A model generated the notes under the pieces. It ran no database searches. It saw only the letters and a list, made by a program, of their open reading frames with translations, and had not been told where the DNA came from. Below, in pieces: positions 38,901 through 46,943 of a stretch of DNA of 64,000 bases. Source of the DNA: Vibrio atypicus (lineage in GTDB: Bacteria > Pseudomonadota > Gammaproteobacteria > Enterobacterales > Vibrionaceae); contig NZ_BLID01000001.1 in assembly GCF_009811315.1 (NCBI RefSeq), positions 62,001 to 126,000 of the forward strand, read 5' to 3'. Made by a program: the position numbers and the translations under genes. Within the stretch, counting starts at the first letter, position 1; each line of letters opens with the position of its first letter.

Positions 38901-39048
38901 AGTTCACCTCAATATTTGGAAACATCTGTTTTTGAATCAGGAAAAAGCTCGCTGTACCGACGATAAGTATAAAGACCATCAACAAGTTTGCTGCGACAGA
39001 ATTATTAGCGAAGTAAGCAATGAGCCCTTTTTGTTTTGTCTCTTCCAT
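35929..39048 (-). CDS. RND-family efflux permease (second system)
   Basis: 1039 residues. Starts GLIAYFANNSVAANLLMVFI; TM4-like FAFIMVLGIVVDDAIVIGES carries the two adjacent Asp residues; two large periplasmic loops; the C-terminal region VPLKSYTQPLIIMSVIPFS and a basic tail. It differs clearly from the pump at 31.3 kb and is of the same broad RND group often annotated as acriflavin resistance or MdtB-like. Substrate unknown. The upstream adaptor is 9 bases away; no outer-membrane factor and no regulator adjoin. Confidence 0.95.
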   Translation of the reverse strand: MEETKQKGLIAYFANNSVAANLLMVFILIVGTASFFLIQKQMFPNIEVNYINVSAQYPGASPQEVEESILIKIEESLKDVTGIKKAVSTASRGSGSIELEIEVDEKIEDVLDKVKQKVDSIANFPAAMEPVQVYQFEFRQDVIEMAIVGNRSLLELKPIAKQIEDELLQLQNVALVELGAPQYEIAIEVEPRVLQKYSLTLNDVSQAIQRFSANYSAGEVRTNSGMISVRIENQYYSGEEFRQIPVKIGANGGKVLLQDIATIKDGFTEDDRYFKYSGENAIYLSVKATKDQNMVTVAESVKAYIEQKNKTLPADLKIKTLVDMTYYLNARLDMMLKNLLQGAFLVALMLSIFLRFKLAMWVMVGLPVCFLGAVMLMPAIGVSINIVSLFAFIMVLGIVVDDAIVIGESAYTEIEKKGGGVENVVRGVKRVATPATFGVLTTIAVFAPFLMSKGIERAFFFGIASIVILCLIFSLIESKLILPSHLAHSNFKPIKKGSWRDRFNTKFFSFVNGPYKRFVTACTHWRWSVFTGFVAILVISIAMVMANYVRIIPSPKVPHDFPSIQLVMNDNISSEQTIDALKQIESTVLTIDQQIEEEYGQKMIKDILTFNRGRKEGRLVIPLVDEELRPFNTFELARRWREQMPIIPGLKTLTVSDNVNDDEKGDEFGFLLYGSDIDTLNAAGRELIMTLKQEEGLFDISSSIDAGSQEVLLSLAPVAYDLGLDLFDIATQVGGSFYGGEAQRVLRDGEEIKVMVRYPKLTREAFSSLRYAVITTPEGKKVMLGDVVEITQKPGVSSIRREGGFRSVYVYGSIDEERVEPGAIVEQVNSTIIPTILAKYSGVKSELGGTIEEQQAQQNEQKIFFVAGMIIVYILLAVPLKSYTQPLIIMSVIPFSLTGAIWGHYWFGLDLSMMSTFGLIAAAGVVINDSLVMTDYVNKVRSEGVAIKEAVIEAGCARFRAITLTSITTFVGVLPIMFETSLQAKFVIPMAVALGFAVLFATLLTLVLVPCLYLMLNDIKALFSKLKHLFKRKQQAVTS

Positions 39049-39057
39049 GTGAAATCC

Positions 39058-40203
39058 CTAGTGAGTCATCACGTTTTCTGCGACGTTAACATCAACCAAC
39101 AACCCTTTTTGTGGGTATTCAGGAACAGTCAATACGATTTGGTCATCATCGAATAGCCCTTCACCAATCAACATGAACTCTTTCTCTGCTCGCAGAACAT
39201 TGACCTTTCTCGGTTCAAGCTCACCTTTATCGTTTACAACCCAAACTTGTTGATTATTTACAAGCTCTTGCGGTAGTCGATAGATGTGTTTTAGCTCCTT
39301 ACCAACAAACTGTACTTCAACGTAAGAACCAAACTTAAGCGGCATTGCGGACGAATCAATCGCATATGGGTCTGCAACACTCACGACAACATTAATCATC
39401 CGAGTACTGCTATCAACCACGCCAAGATCACGCTCGATTTTTCCTTCACGTTCTACATTTGAAATACCACGCTGAATAACTCTCGCATCTAACCCTGCGT
39501 AGTTTTTAGGAAGAAAAGCACTATCAAAGCCTGCGATTGGAATATGAACTTCACCCGCTTCCACATTGTTTAACGTAGCGACATGAGCACCTGCAGTGAT
39601 AAATTGGCCGACACCAATATCACGCGAGACCACTAATGCATCATAAGGAGCGACGATTTTGCAGTTTTCTAAATCACGTTTTGCTCGCTTTAGTTCCGCT
39701 TGAGCAGATTTGACTTGCGCGGATGCACTCAGAACTTGGGGCTTTCTAAGATACAAATCAGTGACTTGCTTCTCTGGTAGTCGTTTAGCTTGTCGCTTAG
39801 CCACTTCAGCCTTTGCTTTCTCTTCAATCAAATTGGCTTTCGCGCTAGCAAGTTGAGCCTCAGCTTGCAAAACCGCAGCTTGGTAATTATCGCTTTCAAT
39901 ACTAAATAAGACTTCTCCGCGCTTCACGACTCCACCAACAACAAAATTTGGGTGCCAACTAATCACTTCTCCGGATACTTGCGCTGAAAGCTGCGTAACT
40001 TCAACGGGTTGAAGCTCGCCGTGACTGGTAATCACAACCTTGTAATCGCTTGATTGAATAGGTGCAACGGTCACTATTGGTAAGGTGTTTTTAACTTCTT
40101 CTTCTGAGGTTTCAGGTCCAGTTGAAGCTATCGCCGTATAACCTCCGTAGGCTCCAGCTAAAATAAGACAAGGTAATAACCAACGTAACGACTTAATGAT
40201 CAT
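39058..40203 (-). CDS. RND efflux periplasmic adaptor (second system)
   Basis: 381 residues from ATG 40203, to which AAGGA is well spaced (6 bases); an ATG two codons earlier abuts the RBS. N-terminal anchor (SLRWLLPCLILAGAYGGY), lipoyl halves (GEVISWHPNFVVGGVVKRGE and PYDALVVSRDIGVGQFITAG), and a short coiled coil (about 110-175, Ala/Lys/Glu-rich). Pairs with the RND permease directly downstream. Confidence 0.93.
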   Translation of the reverse strand: MIIKSLRWLLPCLILAGAYGGYTAIASTGPETSEEEVKNTLPIVTVAPIQSSDYKVVITSHGELQPVEVTQLSAQVSGEVISWHPNFVVGGVVKRGEVLFSIESDNYQAAVLQAEAQLASAKANLIEEKAKAEVAKRQAKRLPEKQVTDLYLRKPQVLSASAQVKSAQAELKRAKRDLENCKIVAPYDALVVSRDIGVGQFITAGAHVATLNNVEAGEVHIPIAGFDSAFLPKNYAGLDARVIQRGISNVEREGKIERDLGVVDSSTRMINVVVSVADPYAIDSSAMPLKFGSYVEVQFVGKELKHIYRLPQELVNNQQVWVVNDKGELEPRKVNVLRAEKEFMLIGEGLFDDDQIVLTVPEYPQKGLLVDVNVAENVMTH

Positions 40204-40678
40204 GAACATTCCTTATTGGGTATGATGCTGTTCTGGTGACGTAACCAAAATGAAAATAATTATTGTTGTACGTATAAACTGAGGGTTCGACATCAATTTA
40301 CGAGAAACTATCCCCTACACTTGATTGATTTATAAAAAATTCAAATGAATACGTAATTTTATCTATTTTCATTTCACAAACGAACCTAAAGCAAAGAGAA
40401 TGCCAGGAGATAAATCTAACAATTTCATATAGTTAAAGAATAACCAATCACACAGAAACTCATCACCTTGGCGAATACAATTACAAGTAGGTAAATTTAA
40501 CCACCTCGTATTAATCGATTTCGTACACTCATTGCTAAAAAATAGCGAATAAGTTGTGAGATTCTTATGAGAATTCAATGAAGTTACTGATAGATTCCTT
40601 CGTCATCCTTTAGAGAAAGGCACAGCGGCTCCCAAACCAAACGCCACTGACTCTCAATACAAAAAGGATGGAATCACA
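40204..40678. other. Noncoding divergent region between second RND system and spondin genes
   Basis: 475 AT-rich bases with no gene I can support. It must carry the promoters for both flanks. No convincing -35/-10, operator or hairpin stood out; a 69-codon frame on the minus strand lacks an RBS and starts with TTG. Confidence 0.3.
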
Positions 40679-41362
40679 ATGACAAATTCTACAAAACTTG
40701 GCTTAGTTATGACTTCACTTGCTCTCTCAATAGGTGCAAGTTCAGTACACGCTGCAGAGCTTGAAATCACGGTCACAAATGCCACAAAAGGTATCTACTT
40801 TACGCCGCTCGTAGTCGCTGCACACAACGCAGACATCCACATGTTTAAAACAGGAGAAGCGGCATCTGCAGAGTTAGAAGCAATGGCAGAAGGTGGTGAT
40901 ATTTCCGGCTTGTCATCTCTGCTAGGTAATGCTGGTGCTACCGTGGTTGAGAACCCGGCAAGTGGAATTCTAAATCCAGGTATTGCTACAACGTTTACGA
41001 TAGACAGTGGCAATTTCGAATATTTGTCTCTAAGCGCAATGCTACTGCCAACCAATGATGGATTTGTCGGACTGGACAGTTGGAAAATCCCAGAGGAGCC
41101 AGGCACATATAAAACCACGCTTCGCAGCTATGACGCGGGCACTGAAGCCAATGATGAACTAGCTGGGAGTATGCCTAACCCGCCATTTATTACCTTTGGC
41201 TCTGGCGGCACAGGTGTTGAAACCGCCGTCAGCAATGACAAAGTGCATGTTCACCCAGGTAATTTAGGTGATAGCGACGCAACGGGCGGTATCAGTGATT
41301 TGAGTAATAGTGCTCACCGCTGGTTAAACCCTGTGGCAACTATGACTGTTGTTGTTAAGTAA
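40679..41362 (+). CDS. Secreted spondin-domain protein
   Basis: 227 residues, signal peptide 1-25 (ending SSVHA). Spondin_N-like: LEITVTNATKGIYFTPLVVAAHN, LEAMAEGGD, SLSAMLLPTNDGFVGLDSW, SYDAGTEANDELAG and a His-rich end (KVHVHPGN). The repeated acidic sites resemble the divalent-metal loops of spondin domains, seen in eukaryotic extracellular-matrix proteins and in bacterial secreted proteins of unknown role. Its downstream neighbour is a lipoprotein paralogue. Confidence 0.88.
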   Translation: MTNSTKLGLVMTSLALSIGASSVHAAELEITVTNATKGIYFTPLVVAAHNADIHMFKTGEAASAELEAMAEGGDISGLSSLLGNAGATVVENPASGILNPGIATTFTIDSGNFEYLSLSAMLLPTNDGFVGLDSWKIPEEPGTYKTTLRSYDAGTEANDELAGSMPNPPFITFGSGGTGVETAVSNDKVHVHPGNLGDSDATGGISDLSNSAHRWLNPVATMTVVVK

Positions 41363-41372
41363 GGAGATAGCT

Positions 41373-42068
41373 ATGAAATTTAGACTACTCTTTATCGCCG
41401 CATCTGTAGGCGTGCTGGCTGGTTGTCCTAGTGACAACAATGATGCGAAAACCCAATCGTATCGCTATGATGTTCAGGTTTCCAACCTAACGGCCAATCA
41501 ACCACTGTCACCTTTGGCTGTCATGGCTCACAACCGCAACTACCAGCTTTTTCAAGTTGGCCAGCCTTCTTCTGTTGAGTTGGAGCACCTCGCAGAGGGT
41601 GGCAGTAATGCCGAACTTATCGCATTAATGGATAGTGACGACAATATTACTCATGCTACTTCTGGAAATGGTTTAATTTTACCAGGTCAGTCAGACCAAG
41701 TGACCATAACCATTGATCCTAAACAGTCAGGCTATCTTTCGGTCGCATCCATGTTGGTGAATACCAATGATGCCTTTGTGGGTGAAACAGGTTTATCGCT
41801 CAAAAACCTCTCTGTCGGCGAAAGCTATGAGATGAGCATGAATGTCTGGGATTCTGGCACTGAGCTCAATGACGAGCTTGCTGCGGCTATTCCAGGGCCA
41901 GCTGGCGGTGGTGAAGGTTTCAATGCTGAGCGCAACGATACCAGTGACGCTGTTTCGTTTCACGCTGGCATTATTAGCCAAGACGATGGGTTAACCCAGT
42001 CCGCACTTTCAGCGAATCATCGCTTCCTCAATCCTGGGGCGAAGTTAACCATCACTAGAGTTGAATAG
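41373..42068 (+). CDS. Spondin-domain lipoprotein
   Basis: 231 residues from ATG 41373, AAGGAG upstream. Lipobox VGVLAGCPSD, Cys17. The body parallels the preceding gene: PLAVMAHNRNYQLFQVGQPSS, LEHLAEGGS, LVNTNDAFVGETG, WDSGTELNDELAAAIPG, SFHAGI. The two are tandem duplicates that have diverged; one is soluble and one lipidated. Only 10 bases separate them. Next comes a two-component system. Confidence 0.88.
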   Translation: MKFRLLFIAASVGVLAGCPSDNNDAKTQSYRYDVQVSNLTANQPLSPLAVMAHNRNYQLFQVGQPSSVELEHLAEGGSNAELIALMDSDDNITHATSGNGLILPGQSDQVTITIDPKQSGYLSVASMLVNTNDAFVGETGLSLKNLSVGESYEMSMNVWDSGTELNDELAAAIPGPAGGGEGFNAERNDTSDAVSFHAGIISQDDGLTQSALSANHRFLNPGAKLTITRVE

Positions 42069-42106
42069 TCGCCGCTCATTACGATTATTCGATGAAAGTT
42101 ATCGTC

Positions 42107-42149
42107 CCCTGCTCTGGTCATCTACTCAGTATGCCGACTCAGAGCAGGG
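42107..42149 (+). promoter_or_regulatory. Hairpin that sequesters the RBS of the response regulator
   Basis: CCCTGCTCTG (42107-42116) and CAGAGCAGGG (42140-42149) form a perfect 10-bp stem around a 23-base loop. The right arm overlaps the AGGGA Shine-Dalgarno site of the next gene (start 42158). No T-tract follows, so it is not an ordinary terminator; it could limit translation until melted. Confidence 0.6.
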
Positions 42150-42157
42150 AAAATTGC

Positions 42158-42934
42158 ATGGAAAAACAACCAATAAATTTGGTCGCTTCAATTTTATTAG
42201 CAGAAGATGACAATGATTTGGCTGAGCTAATAAAAATGCATTTGAAGTTTCAGGGCCACCAAGTGACTAGAGTCCAAAACTGCGCGCAGGCAATGGAACT
42301 CTATCATCAACAAAATTTTGATTTGATCATTCTCGATCGCGGACTGCCTGATGGCGACGGGCTTGATATTTGCGCCCAAATACGCCAGCGAGACGACTGG
42401 TTACCCGTCTTAATCTTAACGGCAAGAGACAGTGAAATGGATAAAGTCGATGGCTTAGAAATTGGAGTAGACGATTATATGACAAAGCCTTTTGGCGTTC
42501 TCGAATTCCAAGCGCGGGTAAGAAATATTCTTCAGCGCCGCCTTCAAACAGGGTTGAGCAACACCGAAGAGTCAGAAAAAATCGCTTCAATGAGTTTTGG
42601 GCCGCTTACGATCCATCCCGAGCTGCACAAAATCTCCATGCACGAAAAAGAGATAGATCTCACTGTAACTGAATTTACTTTATTGCGATTCCTTGCTTCT
42701 CGCCCAGGGCGTGTCTATAGCAAAGATGAATTACTAGACCATGTTTGGAACACCAATCATAGTGGTTATCATCATACCGTCTGTAGCACCATTAATCGAC
42801 TAAGACGCAAACTAGAAGTGACAGCGTCACCAGAAGGTTCATTAACAAAAGTGAAAGAAAGCAAAGATCATCGCTTTATTCAAACCGTTTGGGGGGTTGG
42901 TTACAAATTTCAGCCAATGACATCGCCGCAATGA
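42158..42934 (+). CDS. OmpR-family response regulator
   Basis: 258 residues from ATG 42158 (AGGGA 8 bases upstream). Receiver domain: SILLAEDDNDLAELIKMHLK with the acidic pair, LIILDRGLPDGDG with the phosphoacceptor Asp, VLILTARDS and the conserved Lys in DYMTKPFGVLEF. C-terminal winged helix: EFTLLRFLASRPGRVYSKDELL. It pairs with the histidine kinase 24 bases downstream; targets unknown, the spondin genes are the nearest candidates. Confidence 0.95.
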   Translation: MEKQPINLVASILLAEDDNDLAELIKMHLKFQGHQVTRVQNCAQAMELYHQQNFDLIILDRGLPDGDGLDICAQIRQRDDWLPVLILTARDSEMDKVDGLEIGVDDYMTKPFGVLEFQARVRNILQRRLQTGLSNTEESEKIASMSFGPLTIHPELHKISMHEKEIDLTVTEFTLLRFLASRPGRVYSKDELLDHVWNTNHSGYHHTVCSTINRLRRKLEVTASPEGSLTKVKESKDHRFIQTVWGVGYKFQPMTSPQ

Positions 42935-42958
42935 GCTTGGTCATACAAGGAAACGTCT

Positions 42959-44359
42959 ATGATGAGCTTTAAGTCACGACTGGTACTTTTTACGGCGCTA
43001 TGGTTTTGCTTAGCTATGGTTTTGATTGCTCTTACTTACCATTGGCAGCGCGAAACCATAGAACAGCGAGCAACCCAACAACTGCATAAAAACTTAGCCA
43101 CGCATATGCGCGATGACAATCCATTGATGATTGGGACGGATTACAACCCTAAGGCGCTAAAGTCTATTTTTCATACCTTAATGCTGATTGGTCCTGATTT
43201 TGAGATCTATTTTCTTGATAGCCAAGGCGTCATCACCACCCACGCTGCTCCCGACAATACATTAATAAAACCGCAAGTCGATCTTGAGCCAATAAACAGA
43301 TTCCTTGCTAACGAGACATTCCCTATTTTAGGCGACGATCCACGAGCTCCAGATAAACAGAAAGTGTTCTCCGTCGCAGCTATCAAAGAGCTCGGCTCTA
43401 CAGTGGGGTACCTTTATGTCGTGATTGGTAGTAGTCGATATTCCGCTATCGAAAAAGCGCAAGTCGATACACCATACATCGCTTTAGCTGGGCTGATCCT
43501 TATCTCCATCCTAGGATTTGCTATTGGTGCTTATTGGCTAGTAAAACAGAGCTTACTTAGCCCCATTGAACAAGTTACGCGTAAACTGCAACAGCAATCC
43601 GAGCAAGATTTTCGTTTACAACCCGGGTTTACCAATCAAGTGCCAGAGCTTGTGCCGATTGCACGCTCTTATCAACTGATGGCTAAGCACATTCAACAAC
43701 AATTTTTACAACTGGAATATCAAGCTAGCCAACGCCGCGATAGTTTGGTTCAGTTAAGTCATGACCTGAAAACACCGTTGTCGAGTGTGCTGGGATATCT
43801 AGAGACATGGCAAATACAGAACCCTAAGCCTGATCCTCTGATCGATGTGGCCTATCGAAACTGTCAGAAACTCTCGGCTCAGCTACACACTTTATTGTTA
43901 ACAGCGAAACAATCACCTCAAATGCCAAGCTATCACTTTGCTCCGGTGGCGTTGAATCCGTTGTTAGGGGAATGCGCTGAAACGATGCAGAGTCAATTTA
44001 CTCGTAAAAAAGTAACGTTAAAAATGGAACTAGATGAGGATCTATTGACCATTGGTGATAAAGGGTTACTAGAGCGCTTAATCTTAAACCTGCTTGAAAA
44101 CGCACTCAGACACAGTCCAAAAAATAGCATCATTGAGTGCCGAGCAAATATCGACAACCAAGGGAAGCTCATTGAGTTCAGTTTTCTAAATGTCGTCGAT
44201 GAAACAGCTCCACAAGGATCGCTAGGGATAGGTACTAAAATAGTCCAATCTATCTTAATGATGCACCATAGCTATTTAAACACCCAGCGCTTGAATATAG
44301 ATCACCAAGATAAAAGCTCGTTGTGCTACCGACAATCTTTCTCTCTTCCCACTACGTAG
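42959..44359 (+). CDS. Sensor histidine kinase
   Basis: 466 residues. TM1 (about 7-25), a periplasmic domain of about 150 residues, TM2 (about 178-198), HAMP-like linker, H-box QLSHDLKTPLSSVLGYLETW with the phosphorylated His, N-box RLILNLLENALRHSP and a shortened G-box SLGIGTKIVQSI. Phosphorylates the preceding regulator. The periplasmic ligand is unknown; the neighbouring secreted spondin proteins are possible inputs or outputs (inference). Confidence 0.94.
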   Translation: MMSFKSRLVLFTALWFCLAMVLIALTYHWQRETIEQRATQQLHKNLATHMRDDNPLMIGTDYNPKALKSIFHTLMLIGPDFEIYFLDSQGVITTHAAPDNTLIKPQVDLEPINRFLANETFPILGDDPRAPDKQKVFSVAAIKELGSTVGYLYVVIGSSRYSAIEKAQVDTPYIALAGLILISILGFAIGAYWLVKQSLLSPIEQVTRKLQQQSEQDFRLQPGFTNQVPELVPIARSYQLMAKHIQQQFLQLEYQASQRRDSLVQLSHDLKTPLSSVLGYLETWQIQNPKPDPLIDVAYRNCQKLSAQLHTLLLTAKQSPQMPSYHFAPVALNPLLGECAETMQSQFTRKKVTLKMELDEDLLTIGDKGLLERLILNLLENALRHSPKNSIIECRANIDNQGKLIEFSFLNVVDETAPQGSLGIGTKIVQSILMMHHSYLNTQRLNIDHQDKSSLCYRQSFSLPTT

Positions 44360-44380
44360 CAAAGGGGAGCCTAAAAAGAA

Positions 44381-44412
44381 AAAGGGGCCTGACTTTACGT
44401 CAGGCCCCTCTT
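44381..44412. terminator. Bidirectional terminator after the two-component genes
   Basis: GGGGCCTGAC (44384-44393) and GTCAGGCCCC (44399-44408) form a 10-bp stem with a 5-base loop, A-rich on the left and a CTCTT run on the right. Serves the kinase and the opposing small gene. Confidence 0.9.
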
Positions 44413-44444
44413 ATGAATGCTTTAAATTCCAGCTAAGGAAACAA

Positions 44445-44597
44445 TTAAGCTTTCTTAACGTCTCGAACTGGGTAAGTTAGGCTCATGCCATCAACTTTAA
44501 CGTGTACGTAGGCACCACCACTGCTAAGACCAACAACAACCATTTGACCTAGGTCGACACCTTTAGTTGCTACTACTACATCATCAACTGAAAACAT
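44445..44597 (-). CDS. 50-residue hypothetical protein
   Basis: ATG 44597 has AAGGTG 8 bases upstream, so this start is preferred over a longer upstream extension. Sequence MFSVDDVVVATKGVDLGQMV then VVGLSSGGAYVHVKVDGMSL: alternating hydrophobic residues suggest a small beta-barrel. It has its own terminator. Family not recognised. Confidence 0.62.
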   Translation of the reverse strand: MFSVDDVVVATKGVDLGQMVVVGLSSGGAYVHVKVDGMSLTYPVRDVKKA

Positions 44598-44750
44598 ATT
44601 AAACACCTTAAATAAAAGACGATGAAAATCTAGGTGCGTATTTAATATGAACTGCGCCTCATGTACTAATCCGATATTTTGTCGTGATGACAAATAAACC
44701 CTCTAGACCGTAGTGCAACAAGTAAGAAGGTGATGACTTACACAAACAAA

Positions 44751-44777
44751 AACGGCTTAACCTTAAGTTAAGCCGTT
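44751..44777 (-). terminator. Terminator of the yitT-like gene
   Basis: AACGGCTTAAC (44751-44761) and GTTAAGCCGTT (44767-44777) form an 11-bp stem. Read leftward it is followed by a T-rich tract, so it fits the minus-strand yitT-like gene. Confidence 0.85.
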
Positions 44778-44802
44778 ATCGTGTAGCAATTAAAACAATA
44801 TA

Positions 44803-45411
44803 TTAGGCGTTTGTCGCCTGTGGTTGATAGCGACCCGGTTTGTGATTCATCGCCAAAATCAAATTAGTCGCAATAGCACCTAATACAGACAACAGGATCA
44901 AGGAAACATCAACGATAAACAGGGACATAGCAACAATTGAACAATCGAGTGCCATTTGCACCTTACCTGCCCGAATGCCAAAACGTTCTTGCAAAAACAG
45001 GGCGAGAATGTTGAAGCCACCTAGACTCATCTTATGACGGAAGATAACTAGCATTCCAATTCCGATCAATCCACCACCAATTAAAGCCGCATAGAAAGGG
45101 TCAATACGTGCAATTTCAATAACGTTATGCAAGTGATCCACCGCTACCGAAACGATAGTGACAGCGATGAAAGTATTAACAGTAAAACGCCATCCCATAC
45201 GAGTAACCGACAGAATGTAGAAAGGAAGATTTAAAGCAAAAAAGACTTGGCCAAAGCTAAAATCACTAACTTTAGTAAGAAATATAGCCAACCCAGCCGT
45301 ACCACCTGTTAAAAGGCCAACTTTACTAAAAAATACCACGCCTAAAGAGACTAAGGCACTGCCCAATGTTAGAGCGAGCAGGTTCTCTCTTAAGCTATGT
45401 TCTTTATCCAT
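44803..45411 (-). CDS. YitT-family membrane protein
   Basis: 202 residues with about five helices. The first signature, LTLGSALVSLGVVFFSKVGL followed by LTGGTAGLAIFLTKVS, is typical of the YitT (DUF161) family; it lacks the extra C-terminal DUF2179 domain. Function unknown. Stands alone with a terminator and a divergent spacer. Confidence 0.9.
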   Translation of the reverse strand: MDKEHSLRENLLALTLGSALVSLGVVFFSKVGLLTGGTAGLAIFLTKVSDFSFGQVFFALNLPFYILSVTRMGWRFTVNTFIAVTIVSVAVDHLHNVIEIARIDPFYAALIGGGLIGIGMLVIFRHKMSLGGFNILALFLQERFGIRAGKVQMALDCSIVAMSLFIVDVSLILLSVLGAIATNLILAMNHKPGRYQPQATNA

Positions 45412-45579
45412 AATGAACTATCCCTATACAAAGTTGGTCATAAAAGAGTTACAGACCAAAACACGGATAAGATCGCCATTATTAACAATAATGTCGAGAA
45501 TATCGTAGAAATTCGCCGCTGGCAGGATGTTAAAAAAAGTTTACAGCACTATAAATACCCTATCACTTTTCGAGCATAA

Positions 45580-46938
45580 TTATGGTGTTAACTTACGTGC
45601 TGATGCCAGTTCCACCACCTCACTCTTCATGCCCTCACAGGTCAGTTTTTCACCGTCAAAACAACTTGCACCCGTGACTTGTTTTGAACGATACATGGCC
45701 TCGTCAGCAATGCTCAGTAATGCTTCTTTATTTTTAGTTTGATCTGGGAAATGACTGACACCGATACTCGCACTCACCTTAAGCTTCCTATCGTTGTAGG
45801 TAATAGGCTCACTAATCGCTTTCATAATCTGTTGAGTCTTTTGCGGCAAAATATCAAAGTTTTGCAACAAATCTAAGCAGATAACAAACTCGTCCCCACC
45901 TAGTCTTCCGACAAAGTCAGATTGGCGAGTCACTTTTCCTAACCTATCGGCAATCGTAACTAAAATGACATCCCCTGCATCATGGCCATAAGTATCATTC
46001 ACACACTTAAAGTCATCGAGGTCAATAAACAAAATCGCGAGTTTACAGCCGCTACGATTTGCTTTTACGATGGCACTTTCCAAGGATTTATCGAAAGCTC
46101 TTCGATTATATAAACCGGTTAGCGGATCATGCTCTGACAAAAATATTAGCTGCTCTTGCTTCTTTTTCAGTTGCATCGTTTGACGCTTAACCTCTTCCTC
46201 CAGCTCATGGGTGGTTACGGTCGTTTCTCGTAACGATATGGTCATCTGATTGAAGAAGAATGCGATCACTTTAAATTCAGAATCCATCGACGCTGTATCG
46301 ACTTTGGCATCAAGTTTACCTTTAGCTAAATCTACGATCGCTTTCTTAATCGACTCTGCATCAGACTTAAATCGCAGTAAAATCAACCAAGCAACAAAAC
46401 TCACTAGCAGTGAACAAAATATCAGCCACGCTGCCGCATAAGTCATCACATTTGTTAGATTGTCTGCGTTGCGATCAAGTACTACTCGATGAACATGAGC
46501 CAACTCTTCAGTCATGTTTTGTACAATCATGTTGTAGCGTGAGTGAAGCAAACGAGTCGCACTGATACCGTGTTGACTATTGATATCTGAAAAGTAGAGT
46601 CTCTTTTCTTGCCCGAGTAAAGCTTGTAGGCTTTGGTTCATCCTTTGAATATTATCAAACTGCGATCCTTGCTCACGATACGCTGTTAATTGTGTCGCTA
46701 ATTCTGCTTGAGCATACTCGACTTGTTTTAGGCTTGGTTGGTCACCAAACTGAAGAAACACCCATAACTGGCTTCGTAGTAAATCAACTCGAAGTTGCAA
46801 ATCAATAATGGTGTCTAACTCAACCTTGGTTTGTTTTTGCTCACTGCTGATTTTTGAAAAAGACAACACTATAAGCAGGGTTAATAACATAGTTGTAGTT
46901 GAAAGCAAAAACAGCTTTTTAAACAATGAACTGATCAT
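45580..46938 (-). CDS. Membrane diguanylate cyclase (GGDEF)
   Basis: 452 residues. TM1 (about 10-27), periplasmic helical domain (30-165), TM2 near 170-190, a HAMP-like linker and a coiled coil (EEVKRQTMQLKKKQEQLIFL), then GGDEF: LTGLYNRRAFDKSLE and TRQSDFVGRLGGDEFVICLD. GGDEF is intact and RQSD five residues before it is the inhibitory I-site, so it should make c-di-GMP with product feedback. It starts 5 bases after the substrate-binding protein gene, an apparent operon. Confidence 0.94.
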   Translation of the reverse strand: MISSLFKKLFLLSTTTMLLTLLIVLSFSKISSEQKQTKVELDTIIDLQLRVDLLRSQLWVFLQFGDQPSLKQVEYAQAELATQLTAYREQGSQFDNIQRMNQSLQALLGQEKRLYFSDINSQHGISATRLLHSRYNMIVQNMTEELAHVHRVVLDRNADNLTNVMTYAAAWLIFCSLLVSFVAWLILLRFKSDAESIKKAIVDLAKGKLDAKVDTASMDSEFKVIAFFFNQMTISLRETTVTTHELEEEVKRQTMQLKKKQEQLIFLSEHDPLTGLYNRRAFDKSLESAIVKANRSGCKLAILFIDLDDFKCVNDTYGHDAGDVILVTIADRLGKVTRQSDFVGRLGGDEFVICLDLLQNFDILPQKTQQIMKAISEPITYNDRKLKVSASIGVSHFPDQTKNKEALLSIADEAMYRSKQVTGASCFDGEKLTCEGMKSEVVELASARKLTP

Positions 46939-46943
46939 AACTG

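Noticed and set aside
40369..40578. 69-codon frame on the minus strand in the long gap
   Set aside because: It starts with TTG, has no RBS, and no hydrophobic or family pattern supports it.
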